Below, piece by piece: positions 14,765-23,209 of a stretch of DNA of 64,000 bases (positions within the stretch are counted from its first letter, which is position 1; every line of letters begins with the position of its first letter). The notes under the pieces are model-generated. The model was not told the origin of the DNA. It did not search any database and saw only the letters and a program-made list of their open reading frames with translations. The stretch spans positions 124,001 through 188,000 of the forward strand of contig NZ_SHKY01000001.1 in NCBI RefSeq assembly GCF_004217545.1. Direction: 5' to 3'. This DNA is from Krasilnikovia cinnamomea. GTDB taxonomy: Bacteria > Actinomycetota > Actinomycetes > Mycobacteriales > Micromonosporaceae. Position numbers and translations under genes: made by a program.

Positions 14765-15946
14765 GTGTCGGTCGAGGAAGCGGTGCAGGCCGCGACGCCG
14801 CGACGCCGTGTCGCCCGCGCCATGCGGTTCGCGGCGACGATCACGGCGATCACTCTGCTGCTGTTCGGGGTCCCCTGGTGGACGCTGCTGCTGGCCGGCA
14901 ACCACTGGCCCACGGCGGTCGTCACGGGCGGCACCGTGCTGTTCGTCGCGGCGCTGGTCAGCTTCCCGCCGCTGATGATGGCCGGGCACGGCCGCCACCT
15001 CGACTGGGCCGCCCGGGTGTCCGACACCGAACTCGGCGTGATCTGGGTTCTGTTCGCCTGGGCGGTGCTCGGCAACCTGCTGCGGCCGGTGCTGCAGCTG
15101 GCGGGCGTCGCCGACCCGCTGCGCTCGCGCCTGATCACCGTCGCCGTGGTCGGTGTCGCCCTGGTCCTGCTCGGCTGGGGGTACGTCGAGGCGATGCGGG
15201 TGCCCCGGGTGCGCCGCGTCGACGTGCGGCTGGACCGGCTCGGCCCGGCCCTGGACGGCCTGCGGGTGGTGCTTATCACCGACACCCACTACGGCCCGAT
15301 CGACCGGGCCCGCTGGTCCGCCGGGGTCACCGAAGTGATCAACTCACTGGATCCGGACGTGGTGGCCCACACCGGCGACATCGCCGACGGGGAGGTGGCC
15401 GCGCGGCGCGCGCAGGCCGCCCCGCTGGCCGACGTCCGCGCCGCCCTCGCCCGGGTGTACGTCACCGGCAACCACGAGTACTTCAGCGGCGCCCAGCGGT
15501 GGGTGGAACACATGGCCACCCTGGGCTGGGAGGCCCTGCACAACCGGCACATCGTCGTCGAGCGCGGCGGCGATCGGCTGGTGCTGGCCGGGGTCGACGA
15601 CCGGACGGCGGGCGGTTCCGGGGTGCCGGGCCACCACGCGGACCACGTGGCCGCCCTGGCCGGTACCGACCCGGCGCTGCCGGTGCTGCTGCTCGCCCAT
15701 CAGCCCCAGCAGATCGGCGGGGCCGTGGCGCACGGCGTCGACCTGCAACTGTCCGGGCACACCCACGGCGGGCAGATCTGGCCCTTCCACTACCTGGTCC
15801 GCACGGACCAGCCCGTGCTGCAGGGGCTGAGCCAGCACGGCCCGCGCACGCAGCTCTACACCAGCCGTGGCACCGGCTTCTGGGGACCGCCGTTCCGCGT
15901 CTTCGCCCCGAGCGAGATCACCCTCATCACTCTGCGCCGCGCCTGA
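14765..15946 (+). CDS. Membrane metallophosphoesterase
   Basis: A 393-residue protein with about four N-terminal membrane helices (AATITAITLLLFGVPWWTLLLAG onward), then a calcineurin-like phosphoesterase domain. Metal ligands are visible in order: VVLITDTHYG, AHTGDIADG, VTGNHEYF, LLAHQP and SGHTHGGQ. It resembles the YkuE/YaeI-like group that acts on phospholipid or lipid-linked substrates at the membrane. Start GTG 14765 is chosen; GTG 14783 after GAGGAAG is an alternative. The last 20 bases including the stop are tandemly duplicated downstream (15947-15966). Confidence 0.88.
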   Translation: MSVEEAVQAATPRRRVARAMRFAATITAITLLLFGVPWWTLLLAGNHWPTAVVTGGTVLFVAALVSFPPLMMAGHGRHLDWAARVSDTELGVIWVLFAWAVLGNLLRPVLQLAGVADPLRSRLITVAVVGVALVLLGWGYVEAMRVPRVRRVDVRLDRLGPALDGLRVVLITDTHYGPIDRARWSAGVTEVINSLDPDVVAHTGDIADGEVAARRAQAAPLADVRAALARVYVTGNHEYFSGAQRWVEHMATLGWEALHNRHIVVERGGDRLVLAGVDDRTAGGSGVPGHHADHVAALAGTDPALPVLLLAHQPQQIGGAVAHGVDLQLSGHTHGGQIWPFHYLVRTDQPVLQGLSQHGPRTQLYTSRGTGFWGPPFRVFAPSEITLITLRRA

Positions 15947-15966
15947 TCACCCTGCGCCGCGCCTGA
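15927..15966 (+). repeat. 20-bp tandem duplication spanning a stop codon
   Basis: Two adjacent 20-base units (15927-15946 and 15947-15966) differ by one base. The first ends with the metallophosphoesterase stop codon TGA and the second ends with an identical TGA in a shifted frame. A recent slippage duplication is the simplest explanation. Confidence 0.85.
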
Positions 15967-16083
15967 TCGTCCGGGCGCCGCATGATCACCATCCTCATAC
16001 CGCGCTGCAACGTAATTGGTTTGTCCGGCCATCGGACGCCCCGCAGGATGGAGGAACCGCCCCCCCGATCGTGAGGACCTCGC

Positions 16084-19000
16084 ATGCGCCTGCTCCGCGA
16101 CCTGTGGGCCACCGCCCCCCGCCGTACGGCGCTGGTGGCCGCGCTCATCGTGCTCGGCGCCACCGGCCAGGCGGGGGCCCTCGCCCTGGCGGGTCCCGTC
16201 CTGGTGAACCGCTCGGTGCCGCTGTTCGCGGTGCTGGCCGCCGCGCTGGTCACCGCCGTACTCACCGACCTGGCGATCGGGCTGATCGTGGCGCGGCTCA
16301 CCGCGGACTGGACCGCCGCGGTCCGCCGTGGCCTGTGCCGGGTGGCCCTCGGGCAGGATCTGCCCACCCTGGAGAACACCCCGGTCGGTGAGCTGCTCGA
16401 CCGCATCGACAGTGACGTCTACCAGGTCGGTGCGGAGCTTCGCGGGCCCGGCGTACGGATCGCCCAGTCCATGGCCGTCGCGACCCTGTCCATCGTCACC
16501 GCGTTCCTGGTGTGGTGGCCCGCCGCCATCGCGATGGTGCTGGTCTCCGGGCTGCTGGTCGCCACGATGAGCGGGCCGATCCGGAGCATCTCGCCGCTGC
16601 GCATCGCCGAGGAGGAGGCGTGGAGCGACCTCGCCGCGGTGATGGAGGAGGCGATCCACGGCCAGGACGACGTCCGCACCAGCCTCGCCGCCCCGTACGT
16701 GCGGCGGCTCTACGCCGAACGGGCCCGCGCGGTGCTGCGGCGCGGCCGCCGCGTGTGGCGCACCTCGGCGAAGGTGACCCTGAAGGCCGGCACGATCACC
16801 CGGGCCCTGATCGCCGTCCTCGTGGTGACCGGCGCGTGGGCGCTGACCACGGGGCACGTCGACGGCGCCCGGCTGACCGCCGTGTGGCTGCTGGCGCTGG
16901 GCTTCGGCGGCACCCTCGAACACGTCACCCGGATGGTGCCCGAGCTGCAGAACGCGCTCGGCGCGTGGAGCCGGGTGCAGATGCTGCGCGACGTGCCGCA
17001 GGAGCCCGCCGGCGGTGCCCCACCGGCCGACGGCGACCTGATCGTGCGCGACCTCACGTTCCGGTACGGCACCGACCCCGACCGGGCCCCGGCGCTGCGC
17101 GAGGTGAGCCTGTCGTTCACGCGGGGCCGCTCGTACGCGCTGATCGGGCGTACCGGCTCCGGCAAGTCCACCCTGGCGAAGGTGCTCACCCGTTCCGTCG
17201 AGGTGCCGCGCGGCACCGTGACGCTGGGCGGGGTCGACCTCAACGACATCGACATCGAACTGCTGCGCCGGTGGACCGCGATCGTCCCGCAGCGCACCGA
17301 GATCCTCGCCGGCACCCTCGCGGAGAACATCGCCCTGTTCGACCCGGAGCTGCTGCCCGGCGCCGGGCAGGCGCTGGCCGAGCTGGGCCTGACGAGCTGG
17401 GTGGAGGGCCTGCCCGAGGGCATCGACACCAAGCTCGGCGAGGGCGGCCACAAGCTGTCCGCCGGGCAGGAGCAGCTCGTCGCGTTCGCCCGGATCCTCG
17501 TCCGGGACCCGCACGTGGTCATCCTGGACGAGGCGACCGCCCGGATGGACCCGGTCACCGAGGGCTGGGTGCACCGGGCCACCGACCGGCTACTCACCGG
17601 CCGCATCGGTGTGATCGTGGCGCACCGGCTGTCCTCGGTGCGCCGCTGCGACGAGGTGGTCGTGCTGGCCGACGGCCGGGTGCTGGAGGCGGGCCCGCTG
17701 CGCTCCTCGCGGCGCTTCGCCGAGCTGCTGGCCGCCAGCCATGTCGCGGCGGGACCGGGCGAGGCGGCCCCGGGCGGGGTGCTGCTGGCCGAGCGCGACG
17801 ACTGGGAGGGCTCCGCCGACACCGACGACCGCGACCCGGAGCACGCCAACGGCTCGGACGGCCGCGCCGCTGACGCGGGCGCGGTGCTCGCCGACGCGCC
17901 GCCGACGGCGCAGGCGCCGCCGCTGCCGGACCCGCCGCCCGCCCGGACGTTCCGGGAGATCGTGCGGCTGACCACCAACGACCCACGGTACGGCCTGGCC
18001 GCGGTCGCGCTCTTCGCCGTGCTGGTCCTGTTCGGGCTGGACGGCGCGATCCTGCCGCTGCTGTGGTCGCACGTCGTCGACGGCATCGGCGATCCGATGT
18101 GGCCCGCCCTGGCCATCGCGGCGGCCCTGCTGCTGACCACCCCGGCGCTGTACTACACCGGTGCGTGGTTCCCGGAGTGGTGGGTCCGGCAGATGCTGCG
18201 GATCAGCCTGCGGCTGGTGCACGGACAGGTCGGGCCGCGCCGGGTCAGCAAACACACCCCGGCCGAGGTGGTCGCGCAGGGCGGCGACACCGAGCGGGTC
18301 GTGATGCTCGCGGACAACGTCGTCGACAACGCCACCAGCCTCGTGATGATCGTGGCGATGACGTGGGCGTCCGGTTCGGTCGTACCGGCGCTGTTCTTCG
18401 GCGGCACGATGCTGCTGTCGGGGCTGGCGGCCACGTTGTTCGGGCCGCGGCTGGAGAAGGCGGCCCGGCGTACCGTCGCCGCCCGCGCCGCGTTCGCGAC
18501 CGCGCTGGTCTCGTCACTGTCCGCGGCCCGCACGGTGAAGCTGGCCGGGGCGACCCGGCCGGTGCTGACCCACCTGGCCCGCCTCGACACCGATCGCAGC
18601 GTTCGGCAGCGCCGCGAGATCACCACCCAGGTGTGGGCCCGCTCCACGCCGTCGCTGGTCAGCGGGTTACTGCCGATCGCGGCGTGGGCGTTGTACCTGG
18701 CGGGTTCGCTGTCCGCCGCGGCGACGCTGATCGCGGTGGCCACCCTGGGCGCGGCCCGGTGGTTCGCGTGGACGACCGCGTCGCTGGTGTCGCAGCTGCC
18801 CTCGGCGCGGGTCTGGACCGCCCGTACGGTCGCCATGGCCGGCACGGCCGAGTACTCGGCCGCCGTGCCCGGGGTGGACATCTCGGCGGGCACGGCCCCG
18901 GCGCCGGCCACCGCGCCGCGCAACCCGCTGACCCGGCTGGAGCTGCAATCCTTCAGCGCCGTGCACGAGAACGGCACGGTCGGGGTGCACGACGTCGACC

Positions 19001-19611
19001 TGGCCGTCGAACGTGGCCAGTTGGTGCTGGTGCTCGGACCGGTCGGCTCGGGCAAGTCCTCGCTGCTGCGCGCGCTGGCCGGCATCGTGCACCACACCGG
19101 CACGCTGCGCTGGAACGGCCACCCGGTGGACGAGCCGGAGCTGTTCCTGCGGCCCAACCAGGTCGGCTACGTCGCCCAGCTGCCCCGGGTGCTGTCCGGC
19201 ACGGTGGCGGACAACATCCAGCTCGGTCACCCGGTGGACGCCGCGGACGCGGTCTCCACCGCGCAGCTGGAACACGACCTGACCGCGGCCGGTGGCGGCC
19301 TGCAACTGCTCATCGGGCACAAGGGCACCCGGCTGTCGGGCGGGCAGTTGCAGCGGCTGGCGCTGGCCCGGGCGCTGGCGCCCCGTACGGAGCTGCTGAT
19401 CGCGGACGACGTGTCGTCCGCGCTGGATGTCACGACGGAGCTGGAGCTGTGGCGGGCACTGCGCGGGCACGGGGTGACCGTGGTCGGCTCGACCTCCAAG
19501 CGGGCCGCGCTCAGCCAGGCGGACCGGGTGGTCGTGCTGAACGGCGGCCGCGCGGTGGCGCAGGGCACCTGGCAGGACCTCGAGGAGCAGTGGGGGCACC
19601 TGGCGGGCTGA
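16084..19611 (+). CDS. Fused double ABC exporter (TMD-NBD-TMD-NBD)
   Basis: An 1175-residue full-length ABC transporter in one chain. TMD1 is roughly residues 10-300. NBD1 has Walker A GRTGSGKST (~355), signature LSAGQ (~458), Walker B VVILDEAT (~479) and H-loop VAHR (~512). After an acidic linker (~560-620), TMD2 spans ~640-930. NBD2 has Walker A GPVGSGKSS (~985), signature LSGGQ (~1085), but Walker B reads LLIADDVSS and the H-loop position reads GSTSKR. NBD2 thus lacks the catalytic Glu and the switch His. One composite ATP site looks competent and one degenerate. Probable exporter of lipid, peptide or drug; the substrate is unknown. A separate pair of genes is the more common arrangement. 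Confidence 0.9.
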   Translation: MRLLRDLWATAPRRTALVAALIVLGATGQAGALALAGPVLVNRSVPLFAVLAAALVTAVLTDLAIGLIVARLTADWTAAVRRGLCRVALGQDLPTLENTPVGELLDRIDSDVYQVGAELRGPGVRIAQSMAVATLSIVTAFLVWWPAAIAMVLVSGLLVATMSGPIRSISPLRIAEEEAWSDLAAVMEEAIHGQDDVRTSLAAPYVRRLYAERARAVLRRGRRVWRTSAKVTLKAGTITRALIAVLVVTGAWALTTGHVDGARLTAVWLLALGFGGTLEHVTRMVPELQNALGAWSRVQMLRDVPQEPAGGAPPADGDLIVRDLTFRYGTDPDRAPALREVSLSFTRGRSYALIGRTGSGKSTLAKVLTRSVEVPRGTVTLGGVDLNDIDIELLRRWTAIVPQRTEILAGTLAENIALFDPELLPGAGQALAELGLTSWVEGLPEGIDTKLGEGGHKLSAGQEQLVAFARILVRDPHVVILDEATARMDPVTEGWVHRATDRLLTGRIGVIVAHRLSSVRRCDEVVVLADGRVLEAGPLRSSRRFAELLAASHVAAGPGEAAPGGVLLAERDDWEGSADTDDRDPEHANGSDGRAADAGAVLADAPPTAQAPPLPDPPPARTFREIVRLTTNDPRYGLAAVALFAVLVLFGLDGAILPLLWSHVVDGIGDPMWPALAIAAALLLTTPALYYTGAWFPEWWVRQMLRISLRLVHGQVGPRRVSKHTPAEVVAQGGDTERVVMLADNVVDNATSLVMIVAMTWASGSVVPALFFGGTMLLSGLAATLFGPRLEKAARRTVAARAAFATALVSSLSAARTVKLAGATRPVLTHLARLDTDRSVRQRREITTQVWARSTPSLVSGLLPIAAWALYLAGSLSAAATLIAVATLGAARWFAWTTASLVSQLPSARVWTARTVAMAGTAEYSAAVPGVDISAGTAPAPATAPRNPLTRLELQSFSAVHENGTVGVHDVDLAVERGQLVLVLGPVGSGKSSLLRALAGIVHHTGTLRWNGHPVDEPELFLRPNQVGYVAQLPRVLSGTVADNIQLGHPVDAADAVSTAQLEHDLTAAGGGLQLLIGHKGTRLSGGQLQRLALARALAPRTELLIADDVSSALDVTTELELWRALRGHGVTVVGSTSKRAALSQADRVVVLNGGRAVAQGTWQDLEEQWGHLAG

Positions 19612-19637
19612 CCTGCCGCCTCGGCCGAAAGTCGCAG

Positions 19638-19659
19638 GGACCCGCGGGAGTTCGGGTCC
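19638..19659 (+). terminator. Hairpin after ABC exporter
   Basis: GGACCCG (19638-19644) and CGGGTCC (19653-19659) with an 8-base loop, 26 bases after the ABC stop. No T tract. Confidence 0.35.
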
Positions 19660-19726
19660 GCGGGCGGAGGTGCGGGTGCCTCGTTGCCGGACATGCTGGG
19701 CCGCACACCGTCCGGGGAGGTTCGCG

Positions 19727-20011
19727 ATGTCCGCACGAGGAATGCTCAGCGTGGTCGGCACGGCGGTCGGCGGGCTGATCGGCTGGCCCGCCGACCAGCC
19801 ACCGCCGGCCGACCCGGACGCGCTCCGCGAGCTGTTCGGGGATCTCGGCGTCGCCGTGGGGCCCGACGAGCGGGACCTGTCCGCTGCGGTCCGGTCCTTT
19901 CAGGCCCGCTCGGGCCTCGCCGAGGACGGGGTGGCCGGGCCACGCACCGTGCACCGCCTGGTCCGCTCCGCCGCCCAGGCGCGGGATCTGCGCGGGTTCC
20001 GCGCGGCCTGA
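19727..20011 (+). CDS. Small peptidoglycan-binding-domain protein
   Basis: A 94-residue protein. Residues ~30-80 match a PG_binding_1 fold: DPDALRELFGDLG, then SAAVRSFQARSGLAEDG and VAGPRTVHRLV, the usual helix-turn with the G-x-x-G-x-x-T block. The first ~20 residues are mildly hydrophobic and may insert in or cross the membrane, which would place the domain outside the cell. ATG 19727 has GGGGAGG eight bases upstream. It ends 25 bases before the convergent MerR gene. Confidence 0.75.
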   Translation: MSARGMLSVVGTAVGGLIGWPADQPPPADPDALRELFGDLGVAVGPDERDLSAAVRSFQARSGLAEDGVAGPRTVHRLVRSAAQARDLRGFRAA

Positions 20012-20035
20012 GATGCCGCTCGCGTACGGAAGTCG

Positions 20036-20593
20036 TCAGCCGACGCGGCGGCGGGCCCGGCGGGCGGCCAGCTCGTCGCCCGCCGCCGGCTCGGCGGGCG
20101 CGGCCGCGCCGACCGGCTGCGGGGCGCTGGCGGGCTCGGCCGGCAGGTGCGACAGCGATCCCTGGATCTCCTTGAAGGCGCCGCCGATCGCGATGCCGAA
20201 CACGCCCTGGCCGCCCTGCAGCAGGTCCACGACCTCTTCCGGGGAGCGGCATTCGTAGACGGTCGTGCCGTCGGAGATCAGGGTGATCCCGGCCAGGTCC
20301 TCGACGCCGCGCGAGCGCAGTGTCTCGATCGCCTTGCGGATGTTCTGCAGCGACACCCCGGCGTCGAGCAACCGCTTCACGACCTTGAGGACCACCAGGT
20401 CACGGAACGAGTAGAGCCGCTGCGTGCCGGAGCCGGACGCGTCGCGGATGCTGGGCACGACCAGCGCGGTACGCGCCCAGTAGTCGAGCTGGCGGTAGCT
20501 GATGCCCGCCGCGTGGCAGGCCGTCACGCCGCGATAGCCGACGTCGCCGTCCTCGCCGACCCGGGGACCCTCGAGAGGATCTGACTCGTGCAC
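20036..20593 (-). CDS. MerR-family regulator (Rv1830-like)
   Basis: A 185-residue MerR-type protein. YRGVTACHAAGISYRQLDYW starts the winged helix, continuing with RLYSFRDLVVLKVVKRLLDAGVSLQNIRKAIETL, the second helix pair of the domain. The C-terminal half has FGIAIGGAFKEIQG and a Pro/Ala-rich end rather than a metal-binding Cys motif. The position next to a bifunctional nuclease, FtsR-like, GarA-like and GcvH genes matches the M. tuberculosis Rv1830 locus. GTG start at 20593. It lies 134 bases downstream of the nuclease gene on the same strand. Confidence 0.85.
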   Translation of the reverse strand: MHESDPLEGPRVGEDGDVGYRGVTACHAAGISYRQLDYWARTALVVPSIRDASGSGTQRLYSFRDLVVLKVVKRLLDAGVSLQNIRKAIETLRSRGVEDLAGITLISDGTTVYECRSPEEVVDLLQGGQGVFGIAIGGAFKEIQGSLSHLPAEPASAPQPVGAAAPAEPAAGDELAARRARRRVG

Positions 20594-20726
20594 GCGACTA
20601 CCTCCCCGCTGCGCGGCCACCTCATCTGGATGCCCCGAGCGTATATCGCACCGGGCCGACGAACAGGGAGGTAATGCCGCGACACGCCGCGTGTGGGCGA
20701 CGAAACCTGTGGTGACCGTCGATGGG

Positions 20727-21191
20727 TCAGCCCGCGAAGTCCTCCGGCCGGACCTGATCGAGGAACTCGCGGAATTTCTCCACCTCGTCCTCCTGCTCGT
20801 CCGGGATGACGATGCCGGCCTCGGTGAGTACCTGGTCCGCGCAGCGGATCGGCGCGCCGACCCGCAGCGCCAGCGCGATCGAGTCACTGGGCCGCGCCGA
20901 GACCCGCAGATCGTCACCGATCAGCAGATCAGCGTAGAACACGTTCTCCTTCAGCTCCGTGATCTCCACGGCCTTCAGCGGCGCCTGCAGCGCCGCGAGG
21001 ATGTCCCGCAGCAGGTCATGGGTCAGCGGCCGGGCCGGTTTGACGCCCTGCTGCTCGTACGCGATGGCGGTCGCCTCCACCGCGCCGATCCAGATCGGCA
21101 GGTACCGATCACCGTCGACCTCCCTGAGCAGGACGATCGGCTGGTTGCTGGGCAGCTCCACCCGAACTCCGACCACGCTCAGCTCGCGCAC
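20727..21191 (-). CDS. Bifunctional nuclease family protein (DUF151, Rv1829-like)
   Basis: A 154-residue DUF151 protein. Family blocks: PIVLLREVDGDRYLPIWIG, EATAIAYEQQG, RPLTHDLLRDIL, ENVFYADLLI and ARPSDSIALALRVGAPI. Members have been linked to DNase/RNase activity in plants and Thermotoga, but the bacterial role is unsettled. The acidic C-terminus (EQEDEVEKFREFLDQ) is typical of actinobacterial members. The start is a GTG at 21191. Neighbours on both sides are MerR-type regulators, as in mycobacteria. Confidence 0.9.
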   Translation of the reverse strand: MRELSVVGVRVELPSNQPIVLLREVDGDRYLPIWIGAVEATAIAYEQQGVKPARPLTHDLLRDILAALQAPLKAVEITELKENVFYADLLIGDDLRVSARPSDSIALALRVGAPIRCADQVLTEAGIVIPDEQEDEVEKFREFLDQVRPEDFAG

Positions 21192-21362
21192 CGCCCGCCT
21201 CCGTGTCGCTGTCGTCCCCGCCCCAAATGACCACCCGAGGTGGCCTTCAGGCTGTTTCCCGCGCCCTCACCTGCACGGTACACGGCGCTGTCGGGCGTAC
21301 CCCCACACGAGGGCCGTGTCCGTGCACCACCGGCAGTACCCTCCGAGCCTACGACGAACCGC

Positions 21363-22115
21363 TCAGCGGCCGAGCGTCGCGCGCAGCCCGGCCCGCACCA
21401 GGGCCGCGTGCAGCCGCTGCGACAGCGCCTGCAGCTCGCGGGCCGTCTCGGCGGCGCGGGCGCGGGCGCCCGGATCATGCTGGCGCACCAGCGGAGCCAG
21501 CAACTGCGTGAACAGACCCACCTCGCGGTCCGCCGCGACCCGGAACGCGCGCAGATGCCGCAGCTCCAGCCCGTGCCGGGTCAGCCCCACCACGGCCTCG
21601 ACGATGACCACGGCGTCGCCGTCGTACCAGCCGGGCGGCCGGGACAGCACCAGGCCCAGCCGTTCCAGCTCGGTGAGCAGGTCATCGGCGACCCCGGTAC
21701 GCGCGACCAGATCGGCGCGGGAGACCCGCACGTCGCCGGTCTCCACCGGCACGTCACCCTCGGGGCCGACCGCCACCAGGGCGGGCCGTCCGGCGGCCGG
21801 AGGCTCGCCCTCCCCCCGCTCCACCGCCTCCAACTGCTCGCGGATCACCCGCAGCGGCAGGTACTGGTCGCGCTGGGCGGTGAGCACGAACCGCAGCCGG
21901 GCCACGTCGTTCCAGGTGTACTTGCGGTAGCCGGAGGCGGTGCGCTGGGGATCGACCAGCCCCTCCGCCTCGAGGAATCGCAGCTTCGAGATCGTCGTGT
22001 CGGGGAACTCCGTCCGCAGGTGGGCCAGCACCTCCCCGATGCTCATCAGCGCGCTGTCCCGGGCGCCCAGCTCATGGGCACCCGGGTCGCGTGCGGCCGC
22101 CCCGGACGGGTTCAC
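21363..22115 (-). CDS. ftsR: MerR-family regulator, FtsR/Rv1828-like
   Basis: A 250-residue MerR-type protein. The winged helix is at residues ~24-95: SIGEVLAHLRTEFPDTTISK, then LRFLEAEGLVDPQRTASGYR and DVARLRFVLTAQRD. The C-terminal half is all-helical and lacks Cys metal ligands, as in Rv1828 and Corynebacterium FtsR (an activator of ftsZ by published work on that homolog). GTG start at 22115 overlaps the stop of the FHA gene in GTGA, so the two are translationally coupled. The symbol is assigned by synteny and fold; ftsZ control here is inference. Confidence 0.85.
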   Translation of the reverse strand: MNPSGAAARDPGAHELGARDSALMSIGEVLAHLRTEFPDTTISKLRFLEAEGLVDPQRTASGYRKYTWNDVARLRFVLTAQRDQYLPLRVIREQLEAVERGEGEPPAAGRPALVAVGPEGDVPVETGDVRVSRADLVARTGVADDLLTELERLGLVLSRPPGWYDGDAVVIVEAVVGLTRHGLELRHLRAFRVAADREVGLFTQLLAPLVRQHDPGARARAAETARELQALSQRLHAALVRAGLRATLGR

Positions 22116-22564
22116 GCCCCGCCGCCCTCGCTCTCCGGCCGGGGACCGGCGATGAACACCAGGCGGAACTTGCCGATCTGCACCTCGTCGCCGTTGCTGA
22201 GCGTGGCCGACTCGACCCGCTCCCGGTTGACGTAGGTGCCGTTGAGCGAGCCCACGTCGCGCACCGTGAAGGTGCCGCCGTCGCGGTGGAACTCCGCGTG
22301 GCGCCGCGACACGGTCACGTCGTCGAGGAAGATGTCACTGTCGGGATGCCGGCCGCTGGTCGTCACGTCGTGATCCAGCAGGAACCGCGCCCCCGCGTTC
22401 GGGCCACGGCGCACCACGAGCAGCGCCATGCCGGGCGGCAGCGAACCGGACATCCGGCTCGGCACCACATCGGTCTCGGGACCCTCGAGCACCTCGTCGA
22501 GAGCGCCGAGGTTGAGCGTGGACGTGACGTCGAGCGGGGGAAACTCGTCGTCTGGGCGCGTCAT
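22112..22564 (-). CDS. garA: FHA-domain regulator, GarA/OdhI-like
   Basis: A 150-residue protein with an N-terminal tail and one FHA domain (~48-135): TTSGRHPDSDIFLDD, then TVSRRHAEFH and SLNGTYVNRERV contain the phosphothreonine-binding Arg, Ser, His and Asn. GarA/OdhI proteins bind and inhibit 2-oxoglutarate dehydrogenase and are switched by Thr phosphorylation in an ETTS tail motif. Here the tail reads DVTSTLNLGALDE and has no ETTS, so phosphorylation would be at Thr/Ser of VTST if conserved at all. ATG start at 22564. First gene of the coupled pair with ftsR. Confidence 0.88.
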   Translation of the reverse strand: MTRPDDEFPPLDVTSTLNLGALDEVLEGPETDVVPSRMSGSLPPGMALLVVRRGPNAGARFLLDHDVTTSGRHPDSDIFLDDVTVSRRHAEFHRDGGTFTVRDVGSLNGTYVNRERVESATLSNGDEVQIGKFRLVFIAGPRPESEGGGA

Positions 22565-22785
22565 CGGACCACCTCACGGATCTGGTCGGTCGCCGCCCGT
22601 GGCCACAAGGGGTGAGCGGAACCGGACACGACGCCCGGAGCGCGGCACCCCCCGCCGCTGCCCGGAGGCTCCAGACGGACGACTATCGGTTGCGAATGAA
22701 TAACGGTCTACTTCATGTGCCCCGCGAGCCTAGTCAGCGCGAAAAAGCGCGGCAACCGGACGCGCGGAGTGTGTGATACGCCGCG
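22565..22785. promoter_or_regulatory. Intergenic region upstream of garA
   Basis: The 221-base gap between gcvH (ends 22786, minus) and garA holds the likely garA promoter on the minus strand. A lower-GC patch is at 22680-22720 (TTGCGAATGAATAACGG). No strong hairpin or clear hexamer pair. Confidence 0.3.
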
Positions 22786-23166
22786 TCAGCTCTCGGTGAG
22801 CGAACGGTAGGCGGCCGCGTCCAGCAGGCCCTGGAGCGAATCCGGATCTTCCGGAGCAATCTCCACCAGCCAGCCGGCCGCGTACGGCTCGGCATTGATC
22901 AGCTCCGGTTCGTCGGCCAGCGTCGCGTTGCGCGACACCACCGTCCCGGAGATCGGCGCGTAGATCTCCGACACGCTCTTGGTGGACTCGATCTCCCCGA
23001 GCGCGTCACCCGTGCGCACCGCCGTGCCCTCCTCGGGCAGCTGCACGTACACGATGTCGCCGAGCGCGTCCTGCGCGAAGTGGGTGATGCCCACCCGCAC
23101 CGGTCCGCTCCCGTCGCCCGCCACCCACTCGTGTTCGGACGTGTACCGCAGGTCCTCAGGAATCAC
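22786..23166 (-). CDS. gcvH: Glycine cleavage system H protein
   Basis: A 126-residue lipoyl carrier of the glycine cleavage system. IPEDLRYTSEHEWV begins the domain, VGITHFAQDALGDIVYVQLP follows, and GEIESTKSVSEIYAP carries the lipoyl-lysine. The C-terminus AGWLVEI is also conserved. GTG 23166 is the start because GGAGG lies just upstream. No gcvP or gcvT is nearby, the same arrangement as the mycobacterial gcvH-garA locus. Lipoylation and partner proteins must come from elsewhere. Confidence 0.95.
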   Translation of the reverse strand: MIPEDLRYTSEHEWVAGDGSGPVRVGITHFAQDALGDIVYVQLPEEGTAVRTGDALGEIESTKSVSEIYAPISGTVVSRNATLADEPELINAEPYAAGWLVEIAPEDPDSLQGLLDAAAYRSLTES

Positions 23167-23209
23167 AGTTCCTCCGTTGTCACAACCCGGCGAATCGCTC
23201 CGCACCCGG

